Shown in pieces: positions 1-6,510 of a stretch of DNA of 7,380 nucleotides. Numbering within the stretch: position 1 is the first letter of the stretch; each line of letters begins with the position of its first letter. The notes under the pieces are model-generated. The model was not told the DNA's origin and searched no databases. It was given only the letters and a program-made list of their open reading frames with translations. The position numbers and the translations under genes are program-made. The DNA is taken from NCBI GenBank assembly GCA_021159525.1, contig JAGHEC010000340.1, forward strand, positions 1-7,380, given 5' to 3'. This DNA is from Deltaproteobacteria bacterium. Its GTDB lineage: Bacteria > Desulfobacterota > DSM-4660 > Desulfatiglandales > Desulfatiglandaceae.

Positions 1-124
1 GGGGGAAGCCGCAGCTCGACGAAGTCGAGAATGCGGAGGGGGCAAGCCTGCCCGCCATTGCCTTGTTACCCATGTTACTTCCTTCTGCCATCGCAGATCC
101 ACGGGACGAAAGTCTTGGCAAGAA

Positions 125-263
125 CGCTCAATTGGCCTTGGCAGGCGGGTGTCCCCTGCAGATAAGTCACTCAAGAGACCAGCCCGGAGGCCCGGAGCGG
201 AAGAAAAATCCTCCTGCCCCGGCGGTACGTTCACTGTGCTTCCCCTAAATATTGAGCTGTTAC
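125..263 (-). repeat. Foldback MITE-like repeat, copy A (diverged)
   Basis: Positions 173-232 match the reverse complement of 796-855 at 57 of 60 bases, so the same element lies here in the opposite orientation. The right end, ATTGAGCTGTTAC (251-263), matches the terminal motif of copy B. On the left, GCTCAAT (126-132) and GGCAGGCGGGT (140-150) look like decayed versions of the outer and inner arms. I see no target-site duplication around this copy. The left boundary is approximate. It is non-coding, except that it supplies the last codons of the weak minus-strand ORF at 231-443. Confidence 0.7.
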
Positions 264-443
264 GCTTCTTTTTTCTTTTGGCGTTTCTCCCTTGCCCAAT
301 CGGGCCTGGATCTTGGATGCTTCACCTTGAACAATGGAAGTGATCAGTCCATATTCCCCGTTTTCCCGAAGTTGGCTTTCAGTGAAAGAGGCAAAAAGAC
401 CACCTCTGATCAAAATCTCTTTTTGTGAAATATCATCAATCAT
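231..443 (-). CDS. Hypothetical small protein (doubtful)
   Basis: This is a 70-residue minus-strand ORF of unrecognised family. It begins MIDDISQKEILIRGG and ends KRSVTAQYLGEAQ. Composition is mixed and protein-like, with no membrane segment, cysteine motif or signal peptide. An in-frame stop lies shortly upstream of the ATG, so the start is the earliest possible, but no good Shine-Dalgarno sequence precedes it. The last dozen or so codons lie in repeat copy A, so the present C-terminus was probably supplied by the repeat. It could be a real orphan gene, a remnant, or chance. It is the only ORF in the 5' region I consider possible. Confidence 0.25.
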   Translation of the reverse strand: MIDDISQKEILIRGGLFASFTESQLRENGEYGLITSIVQGEASKIQARLGKGETPKEKRSVTAQYLGEAQ

Positions 444-772
444 TTCAATTTATTAAATTCGATCCCGGGTGAATGGGTCAATCTTGGCTTTTAAAAATAG
501 GCGGTAAATTTGCCACCCCTCTAAACCCCCTGATTTAACGAAGTTTATTCTGCTCTGATGTCCTTATCGGGAACTCATCCGCATGCCCGTCCATCCCGTT
601 CGGGAGGTCATTTTACATCCCTTTTCATCCAAACTTGAGACATCCCTATGGGGAAAAGAATTCCTTGCTGCGCTGGATATTTAAAATCTGCTTTCATTTA
701 AGCAGGTTGCCGTTCCTCCTGTTATCTCCGGCACTCAGTTTGCTTTGAGGCCCCTTCAAAATGAAACGATTT
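264..772. other. Spacer between the two repeat copies
   Basis: This stretch is lower in G+C than the genes to the right. Apart from most of the doubtful minus-strand ORF (to 443) and the candidate sigma-54 promoter at 729-744, I see no gene, tRNA, convincing terminator or riboswitch in it. Because the two flanking repeats are in opposite orientation, the segment could be invertible or deletable by recombination between them; that is inference only. Confidence 0.5.
729..744 (+). promoter_or_regulatory. Candidate sigma-54 promoter
   Basis: The sequence CGGCAC-N5-TTGCT places GG (730-731) and GC (742-743) exactly ten bases apart, as RpoN promoters require. Against the consensus TGGCACG-N4-TTGCW, only the leading T (here C729) and the G after GGCAC (here T735) differ. 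Transcription would start near 755, leaving a leader of roughly 180 nt that includes repeat copy B. No enhancer-binding site was identified. A sequence this short can arise by chance, so it is a candidate only. Confidence 0.35.
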
Positions 773-895
773 GTATCAGCTCAATAATTAAGGGCGAACG
801 TACTGCCGGGGCAGGAGGATTTTTCTTCCGGTCCGGGCCTCCGGGCTGATCTCTTCAGAAAAATCCTCCTGCCCCTGTTCATTGAGCTGCTACAG
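773..895 (+). mobile_element. Foldback MITE-like element, copy B, with target duplication
   Basis: This 123-bp non-coding element has nested inverted repeats. The outer pair is GTATCAGCTCAAT (773-785) against ATTGAGCTGCTAC (881-893), with one mismatch. The inner pair is a perfect 19-bp match, 808-826 against 857-875, around a 30-nt GC-rich centre. The left arm carries 22 nt between outer and inner repeats, the right arm 5 nt. Perfect CGATTT copies abut both ends (767-772 and 896-901), as expected of a target-site duplication. No transposase is encoded, so it would have moved in trans. The inner arms could form a stable hairpin in the leader of the downstream gene. Confidence 0.7.
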
Positions 896-922
896 CGATT
901 TGATATTCCGATAAGACGTGTA

Positions 923-930
923 GGGGGGGG
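923..930 (+). promoter_or_regulatory. G8 ribosome binding site of the receiver gene
   Basis: An uninterrupted run of eight G ends three bases before the ATG at 934 and is the only purine-rich stretch that could serve as Shine-Dalgarno sequence. It pairs imperfectly with the anti-SD sequence. As a homopolymer it could change length by slippage. Confidence 0.45.
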
Positions 931-933
931 TTA

Positions 934-1353
934 ATGGCGAATATATGGGTGGTAGATGATGATCTTTTTTACAGGAAAATCATTTCAGAGGAGCTTAAGG
1001 AGTGCGGGCATGACGTCATGACCCTGGATAACGGCATGAATCTGTCGTTGCTTTTAGAAGAAAACCGTCCGGATCTCCTGATTTTGGACGTGTTTATGGC
1101 GCAGAAAAGCGGCGTTGATTTACTGGAAGATTTGAACCGGAAAACAGAAGACAGGGGAGAATTACGCATACCCGTCATCGTAATCACGAGCGATGATTCC
1201 GAGGAAACGGAACTCGCTGCAAGGGAAGGAAAGGCCGACTATTTTATGCTGAAACCTTTTCCAAAGAAGAAAATTTCAGAAGTGGTGAATCATCTGTTGA
1301 AAGGGGGTGGGTGCGCAAAGAGCCTGAAGGAGCATGACCCTTGGAGATTCTGA
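934..1353 (+). CDS. Single-domain CheY-like response regulator
   Basis: This 139-residue protein is a stand-alone phosphoreceiver of about CheY size with no output domain. The signature residues are present: the acidic cluster D8-D9-D10, phosphoacceptor D52 in LLILDVF, T85 in VIVITSDD, and K107 in the LKPF motif. It should take phosphate from a CheA-type kinase in the cytoplasm and act by protein contact. Residues after about 122 form a short tail (GGGCAKSLKEHDPWRF) beyond the usual fold. It is the first gene of the cluster, 98 nt before the receptor. Third-position G+C is lower than in its neighbours (19 of the first 33 codons, against 30 of 33 in receptor codons at 1641-1739), so its history may differ. 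Target (motor or other) cannot be told. Confidence 0.9.
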   Translation: MANIWVVDDDLFYRKIISEELKECGHDVMTLDNGMNLSLLLEENRPDLLILDVFMAQKSGVDLLEDLNRKTEDRGELRIPVIVITSDDSEETELAAREGKADYFMLKPFPKKKISEVVNHLLKGGGCAKSLKEHDPWRF

Positions 1354-1437
1354 GATGATGGTTTTTAAGGTCATGATGTTTGATAGGCAGGGGAGCGTTT
1401 TGAAGCTATCCCGGAAACGAGCAATTATTGAAACAGA

Positions 1438-1443
1438 AAGGAG
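1438..1443 (+). promoter_or_regulatory. Ribosome binding site fixing the receptor start
   Basis: AAGGAG ends eight bases before the ATG at 1452, ideal spacing. It favours that start over an in-frame TTG at 1428, which lies upstream of this site. Confidence 0.8.
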
Positions 1444-1451
1444 AAAAAGAA

Positions 1452-3395
1452 ATGGCAACTTTAGCAGCGCCCCCCAAAAGGGATGAAAAGCCGGGGCCTG
1501 CGGCCCAGCGTGCGGGGCGCCAGGCAGTCGACATGGAAAAACAGCGGAGGCTTGCAAGGGAGCGGGCCAAGAAAAAGGCGGAGAGCAGGACCGCGGCCAA
1601 GCGTCAACAGGCGGCCGAACGGATCGCAGCGGCCACCGAAGAGCTGGCCAGCGGCGTAGCCGAGGCCAACGCGGCCGCGGAACAGCTCAACAAGGCCATG
1701 GAGCAGATCTCCTCGGGCGCGACCGAGGCAAGCGCGGCCTCCCAGCAAGGCCAGGCCGCGGCCGAAGAACTCGCCAGGGCGGCCGCGTCGAGCAGCGCGG
1801 GGGCCCATCAGGCCCTGAACAAGGTGAATGTGCTTGAGAATCTGATCAACGACACTGCCTCGGATATTGAAAAACTCATCGAAAATGTGGGCAAGTCCGC
1901 GGCAAGGAACGTGGAATCGGCAAAGATGATCGCCGACCTGGAGCAGCAGGCCGACGAGATCGGCCAGGTGGTCAAGACGGTGGCGGGAATTGCCGATCAG
2001 ACCAACCTCCTGGCCCTCAATGCGGCCATCGAGGCGGCCAGGGCCGGTGAGCACGGCCGTGGTTTCGCGGTGGTGGCCGACGAGGTCAGGAACCTGGCCG
2101 AGGGGGCAGAGAAATCCGCGCGCAACATCCGCGACCTGGTGGCAGAGATCCAGAAGGATGTCAAGGCCGTGGCCCGGGACACGGAGCAGGCCGGGGCAAA
2201 GGGCAGGGAACAGGTCGAAAAGGGCAAGAATATTGCCCGGGAGCTGGTGCAGATACAAAATGACGCGAAAGTCATCCGGGAGAGCTGCGACGAGGTCAAC
2301 AACCTGAGCGCAGAGGTGGCCGTGGCCATCGAGCAATTCCGCAAGGGGATCGAAGTGATTGCGAGCGCCGCGGAAGAGGCGGCCAGCGCGGCGGAAGAGG
2401 CCTCCACCTCCACGGCCGAACAGGTGAAGGCGTTGCAGGACGTGGAATCGGCCACCGACGATCTGGCCCAGATGGCCGAAGACCTGAAGGTCAATACCGA
2501 CTCGGAGAAGAGCAGCGAGCAACTGGCCGCTGCGGCAGAGGAGCTGTCGGCCACCATCTCCCAGGCAAACGCCGCGTCCCAGCAGATCATGGCCGCGATC
2601 AAACAGATCGCCCAGGGGGCCGAGCAGCAGGGTTCCGCCACGCAGGAATCGGCTTCGGCCATTGCACAGATCGACAGGCAGATGAAAGAGATGGAAGAGA
2701 AGGCGAAGATCTCCCTGGAGAAGGTTGACGGCTTGCAGAAACTGCTCGCCGAAAACAAGAAATCCGTGGATGAAATAATCGGCGCCATCGGCGAGGGCGC
2801 CGAGGCAAGCATCGGTTCCGCTGAAAACATCAAGGCCCTTGAAGTGCGCGTGCGCCAGATCGACAAGATCGTGGATGCCATTACAAGCATGGCCATGCAA
2901 ATCAACCTGCTGGCGGTAAACGGCGGCATTGAAGCGGCCCGGGCCGGGGAGTACGGCAAGGGATTTGCCGTTGTGGCCTCGGATATCCGTACACTGGCAA
3001 ACGACTCCGGAGAGAACGCGGAAAAGATCAAGGACCTTGTCCGCGCCATACAGGACCAGGTCTTTACCGTGGCAAACGATATCCAGCAGATCGCCGTCAG
3101 CGCGCAACAGGAGGTCGAGAACGCCAAGAAATCCACCGAAAAACTGGCGCTTGTTGAAACGGATATGGTGGAGGTCCAGGCCGGGGTTGCCGCCATACAG
3201 ACGGCTTCCGAGGAGGCGGCCGGCCAGGTGCAGGAGGCCCGTGCCGGGGTAGACCAGATTGCGTCCGCGGCCCAAGAATCATCCAGCGCGGCCCAGCAGG
3301 CATCGGCAGCCGCTACCCAGCAGGCCAAGGGGATGCAGGAGCTGGCCCAGGCCATCGAGGATATCTCGGCCCTTGCAGACGAACTTCAGTCCTGA
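1452..3395 (+). CDS. Soluble methyl-accepting chemotaxis protein with two tandem signalling units
   Basis: This 647-residue receptor is almost entirely Ala/Gln/Glu-rich helix. It has no transmembrane segment, signal peptide, HAMP, PAS or other sensor domain, so it should be cytoplasmic. Residues 1-55 form a Lys/Arg-rich tail. Two complete MCP signalling units follow. Unit 1 has methylation-type helices near E63-E64 and E308-E309/E315-E316 and a hairpin tip around 180-200 (ADQTNLLALNAAIEAARAGE). Unit 2 repeats this at an offset of exactly 300 residues: E363-E364, tip around 480-500 (AMQINLLAVNGGIEAARAGE), and Q608-E609/Q615-Q616. The second tip departs from the consensus (QT to QI, AA to GG). 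There is no C-terminal CheR-docking pentapeptide. It should signal through CheW to CheA and be modified by CheR, CheB and CheD. What it senses is unknown; possibly an intracellular cue or a partner protein. Confidence 0.93.
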   Translation: MATLAAPPKRDEKPGPAAQRAGRQAVDMEKQRRLARERAKKKAESRTAAKRQQAAERIAAATEELASGVAEANAAAEQLNKAMEQISSGATEASAASQQGQAAAEELARAAASSSAGAHQALNKVNVLENLINDTASDIEKLIENVGKSAARNVESAKMIADLEQQADEIGQVVKTVAGIADQTNLLALNAAIEAARAGEHGRGFAVVADEVRNLAEGAEKSARNIRDLVAEIQKDVKAVARDTEQAGAKGREQVEKGKNIARELVQIQNDAKVIRESCDEVNNLSAEVAVAIEQFRKGIEVIASAAEEAASAAEEASTSTAEQVKALQDVESATDDLAQMAEDLKVNTDSEKSSEQLAAAAEELSATISQANAASQQIMAAIKQIAQGAEQQGSATQESASAIAQIDRQMKEMEEKAKISLEKVDGLQKLLAENKKSVDEIIGAIGEGAEASIGSAENIKALEVRVRQIDKIVDAITSMAMQINLLAVNGGIEAARAGEYGKGFAVVASDIRTLANDSGENAEKIKDLVRAIQDQVFTVANDIQQIAVSAQQEVENAKKSTEKLALVETDMVEVQAGVAAIQTASEEAAGQVQEARAGVDQIASAAQESSSAAQQASAAATQQAKGMQELAQAIEDISALADELQS

Positions 3396-3425
3396 TGCAG
3401 GACTTCCATATCAAGGAGAATAACC

Positions 3426-5216
3426 ATGAGCGAACAGACAGCTCTACAACAGATAGCGGAAGACCAGCTCGTCACCTTCTCGCTCGGGAGGGAGAGCCTC
3501 GCCTTTCCCATCGGCCTGGTGCAGGAGATCGTAAAGCCATCGGCCATCACCCGGGTCCCCAATGCCCCTACGTATGTGGAGGGGATTGCCAACCTCAGGG
3601 GAAACATCCTGCCCGTGGTCAACCTGAGGAAGCGCCTTGGGATGGACCTGAAGGAGCAGGATGAAGACACGCGGGTGGTGGTCCTGAATGCGAACGGAGC
3701 GGCGACGGGCATGGTGGTGGACAGTGTCTCCGAAGTGCTGCACGTCGAGAAAAGCGCTATAGAAGCGCCTCCCGATGTGGTGGAGGGGATTGACGGCCAG
3801 TACCTCCGGGGTGTGGCAAACACGGATGAGGGCAAACGTCTCACCCTGATCCTCTCGGGTGAAAAGATCCTCCCGGACACGGCGGGTCAAAAAGAGATCG
3901 GGGCATCCATCGATTCAGGCCATGGAGTTACAGCCGATGAGCGGGATAAGAAAAAACTTGAAGAGGAAGAGCTCCTGGTGACCTTCAGGATGGCGGGCGA
4001 GGAGTTTGCCGTGGATATCATGCAGGTCCAGGAGATCATCCGGGTGGCGGAGATCACCCGTGTCCCCAGGGCCCCCGAGTTTGTGAAGGGGATCACTTCG
4101 CTCAGGAACCGTCTTTTGCCCATCGTCGATCTTAGGGCCCTTTTCGGCATGACATCGCCGGAAAATGACATGAGCGGCCGCTCCATCCGGGAGGGGGAGA
4201 CGCCTGAAGCGGACCATGACACGGCGGTTGAGGCGGAGGGAGCCGATGACTCAATGGAAGCGGCATCGACAGATGATGACACCGTCGATGCCCGTCGGAT
4301 CGTGGTCATAGACATGGACGGCGTCCTCACCGGCATCCTCGTGGATTCGGTTTCAGAGGTCCTCCGATTGCCCGTAAAAAGCATTGAAGATCCGCCTTCG
4401 ATCATAAACAGGGAGCAGGCTGCGAAGCTGAAAGGGGTCGGCAAGCTCAATAACGGTGAGCGGCTGGTGATGCTGCTGGATATGGGCAATCTCATATCCG
4501 CGGACCAGAAAGCGGCGCTTGTATCGACCGCGGGGGCCCAGGGAAAGGATGAGGAGCGTATGGCAAAAGAGATCATGGATGAAGAGCAGGCGGTCTGCTT
4601 CTGGATCGACAAGGAAGAGTACGGGATCGACATCATGCAGGTCCAGGAGATCATCCGCGTCGATGAGATCACCGCAGTGCCCAATGCGCCCCGGTTTGTG
4701 GAAGGGATTGTGAACCTTAGGGGCAACGTCCTGCCGGTGCTCGACATGCGGACCCGGTTCGGGCTGGAGAAGGGAGAGCGTACGGAGCAGAACCGGATCA
4801 TCGTGGTGGATATCGCCGGCAAGACCACCGGCATCATCGTGGACTCGGTGAGCGAGGTGATCCGCATTCCCAAAGACCGGATCGAGCCTCCGCCTGAGCT
4901 CATTACCGAAGCGGGCATAGAGGGCCGGTATATCGAAGGGATCGGAAAGCTCGATGAGGGCAAGAGGATCATCGTCCTGGTCCAGGTGAACGCCCTCCTT
5001 ACCGGCGATGAAAAAGAGGAATTAAGCGCTGTTCGCAAGGAAGAGGGCATTCCGGGAGACACTGAAAAGGAGGCCGCCCTGAAAGGGCCGGAAGGCCACG
5101 TCCCGCATCAGGAACCGTCCCTTCCAAAAAGGGCCGCTGAATCAGGGAAGAAAAAGACAGCGGCAAAGGCCAAAAAGGGCGTGAAAAACAACGGCCCCCG
5201 GAAAAAGAAGGCATAG
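3426..5216 (+). CDS. cheW: Triple-domain CheW scaffold protein
   Basis: This 596-residue protein has three CheW domains, at about 13-150, 182-358 and 387-528; typical CheW has one domain of about 160 residues. CheW couples receptors to CheA in the signalling array. The Arg of the NLRG motif is kept in all three (R58, R227, R432), but domain 2 reads SLRN instead of NLRG. Domain 2 also contains an acidic, probably disordered insert at about 245-288. Domains 2 and 3 are closest to each other, sharing IMQVQEIIRV and an identical 26-nt stretch. Residues 530-596 form a disordered tail ending in a Lys-rich segment (GKKKTAAKAKKGVKNNGPRKKKA region, 574-596). AAGGAG at 3413-3418, seven bases before the ATG, supports the start. 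It follows the receptor by 30 nt and precedes cheD by one base. Confidence 0.95.
   Translation: MSEQTALQQIAEDQLVTFSLGRESLAFPIGLVQEIVKPSAITRVPNAPTYVEGIANLRGNILPVVNLRKRLGMDLKEQDEDTRVVVLNANGAATGMVVDSVSEVLHVEKSAIEAPPDVVEGIDGQYLRGVANTDEGKRLTLILSGEKILPDTAGQKEIGASIDSGHGVTADERDKKKLEEEELLVTFRMAGEEFAVDIMQVQEIIRVAEITRVPRAPEFVKGITSLRNRLLPIVDLRALFGMTSPENDMSGRSIREGETPEADHDTAVEAEGADDSMEAASTDDDTVDARRIVVIDMDGVLTGILVDSVSEVLRLPVKSIEDPPSIINREQAAKLKGVGKLNNGERLVMLLDMGNLISADQKAALVSTAGAQGKDEERMAKEIMDEEQAVCFWIDKEEYGIDIMQVQEIIRVDEITAVPNAPRFVEGIVNLRGNVLPVLDMRTRFGLEKGERTEQNRIIVVDIAGKTTGIIVDSVSEVIRIPKDRIEPPPELITEAGIEGRYIEGIGKLDEGKRIIVLVQVNALLTGDEKEELSAVRKEEGIPGDTEKEAALKGPEGHVPHQEPSLPKRAAESGKKKTAAKAKKGVKNNGPRKKKA
4017..4042 (+). 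repeat. 26-nt exact repeat within the CheW gene, copy 1
   Basis: This stretch encodes the IMQVQEII motif of CheW domain 2 and is identical at nucleotide level to 4632-4657 in domain 3. Identity including synonymous positions suggests a recent duplication or gene conversion between the two domains. Confidence 0.8.
4632..4657 (+). repeat. 26-nt exact repeat within the CheW gene, copy 2
   Basis: This is the second copy of the stretch at 4017-4042, here in CheW domain 3. The flanking codons differ between the two copies. Confidence 0.8.
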
Positions 5217-5217
5217 G

Positions 5218-5727
5218 GTGGCTGCCATTGCGATACAGGGCGGATGGCATCTGATGACCGGCGACCTGCTGGTGGCCGAGGGGCACAAAATTCTATATAC
5301 CGGCGGGGTGGGGTCCTGTGTGGTGGTATGCCTCTGGGATATGAAAAGGCTCATCGGGGGCATGGCCCATATCCCCCAGCCCACCTCATCCCTGGTTGAT
5401 GATCCGGAGATACCGGCCCATCCTGCCGGCTCCCCGGACAGGGCGCTTCCCCTCCTCTTCAGGCTGATGGAAAAGAGGGGGGCCAGGCGAGGGACCACAT
5501 CCGCCCGGCTCGCGGGGGCCGGAAACATGTTCGGTATGCCGGATGATTGCTTCATGGGTAATATCGGCCGGTCCATTCTGGATAAGGCCAGGAACGTCAT
5601 CTACGGGTTGGACCTCATCATTAACGGCGAATCCGTCGGCGGTGGTTATGGCCGGAGCGTCCGATTCGATATCGGCACCGGCGAGGTCTTCATCACCCTT
5701 ACAAACGGAGAAAGACTGACATTATGA
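5218..5727 (+). CDS. cheD: Chemoreceptor glutamine deamidase CheD
   Basis: CheD hydrolyses selected receptor glutamines to glutamates, creating methylation sites; in some bacteria it also binds CheC. The 169-residue protein has the expected catalytic residues: T28, C34 in GGVGSCVVV and H51 in GGMAHI. Their spacing (6 and 17) equals that of T21, C27 and H44 in Thermotoga CheD. GAGNMF and GGGYGRSVRFD are further family motifs. I use the GTG at 5218, one base after the CheW stop and six bases after GAAGG, which implies translational coupling. An in-frame ATG at 5254 would give a product 12 residues shorter with all motifs intact. Likely substrates are the receptor's glutamines, for example Q608, Q615 and Q616. 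Confidence 0.95.
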   Translation: MAAIAIQGGWHLMTGDLLVAEGHKILYTGGVGSCVVVCLWDMKRLIGGMAHIPQPTSSLVDDPEIPAHPAGSPDRALPLLFRLMEKRGARRGTTSARLAGAGNMFGMPDDCFMGNIGRSILDKARNVIYGLDLIINGESVGGGYGRSVRFDIGTGEVFITLTNGERLTL

Positions 5728-5745
5728 TTCGGGAGCGATTATGAA

Positions 5746-6510
5746 ATGATGAATATGAAACAGAAAATCAGGGTATTGATTGCAGACGATTCCGCATTTA
5801 TGCGGCAGGAACTCAAAAAGATCATGGAACGGGACCCGGACATCGAGGTGGTTGCCGTGGCGCGTAACGGCGAGGAGGCCGTAGAGCGGACAAAGGCCCT
5901 TGATCCGGATGTGGTGGCCCTGGACATCAATATGCCGGTGATGGACGGGCTCACGGCCCTCCAGTATATCATGATGGAATCCCCCAGGCCCGTGGTCATG
6001 GTGAGTTCCTTGACCCAGGAGGGGGCCCTTACAACTTATGAGGCCCTGGAATTGGGGGCCGTGGATTTTGTGGGAAAGCCGGGCGGGACAATTTCCCGCG
6101 ATATCGGTATGGTCGCCGATGAAATCGTCTACAAGATCCGCTCCGCGGCCGGGGCCAACACCTCGCGTCTCGGACCGGGCGGAAAACGACGAAGGCGGGA
6201 ACGGGCCAAGAGGGCCACACCCAGAGCCTCAGGCAGGGGGACCTCGGGGAAGGTCGTCGTGATCGGGCAGTCCACCGGAGGGCCCAACACCATCATGGAT
6301 ATCCTGCCCATGTTGCCTCCGGACCTGGGGGCGCCGGTCATCATCGTACAGCATATGCCGGGATCCTTTACCCCCTCGTTCGCCCAGCGGCTCGACAACA
6401 ACTGCGCCCTCTCCTTCAAGGAGGCAAAAAGCGGTGATATTATCGAGCCCGATCACGGATACCTGGCGCCCGGCGACATCCACATGACCCTGGCGCCCAG
6501 AGGCATGTGA
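5746..6510 (+). CDS. cheB: Product of cheB if TGA terminates (truncated CheB)
   Basis: If translation stops at the TGA, the product is 254 residues: a complete receiver, the linker, and about the first half of the methylesterase domain with catalytic Ser and His but without the Asp. Such a protein should have no normal methylesterase activity, though it could still take phosphate from CheA and act as a phosphate sink. GGGAG at 5731-5735 lies ten bases before the ATG. Confidence 0.6.
   Translation: MMNMKQKIRVLIADDSAFMRQELKKIMERDPDIEVVAVARNGEEAVERTKALDPDVVALDINMPVMDGLTALQYIMMESPRPVVMVSSLTQEGALTTYEALELGAVDFVGKPGGTISRDIGMVADEIVYKIRSAAGANTSRLGPGGKRRRRERAKRATPRASGRGTSGKVVVIGQSTGGPNTIMDILPMLPPDLGAPVIIVQHMPGSFTPSFAQRLDNNCALSFKEAKSGDIIEPDHGYLAPGDIHMTLAPRGM
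6508..6510 (+). other. In-frame TGA codon within cheB
   Basis: This codon falls after APRGM and before NNGSLVRL, in a surface loop between the GDIHM strand and the PSVDV segment by comparison with E. coli CheB. It is not a catalytic position. A weak possible hairpin (TGGT 6524-6527 with ACCA 6535-6538) starts 13 bases after it, but it is too short and lacks the loop GU expected of a bacterial SECIS element. Confidence 0.9.

Noticed and set aside
15..29. Small hairpin CTCGAC-GAA-GTCGAG as a terminator
   Set aside because: The stem is six base pairs with no following T-run, and no gene is seen ending before it.
63..343. Short + strand ORFs in the 5' region
   Set aside because: They run through repeat copy A, have low-complexity Pro/Arg composition, and lack ribosome binding sites.
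907..914. Sigma-28 -10 element (TCCGATAA)
   Set aside because: It matches seven of eight -10 bases, but no TAAA lies at the proper distance upstream (TGCT at 888-891).
1428..1451. TTG at 1428 as the receptor start
   Set aside because: The ATG at 1452 has AAGGAG at ideal spacing, and the TTG lies upstream of that site.
1461..3355. Long minus-strand ORFs (up to about 600 codons) opposite the receptor gene
   Set aside because: They mirror an Ala/Gln-rich, high-G+C gene in which antisense stops are rare; their translations show no recognisable domain and the + strand product is a clear MCP.
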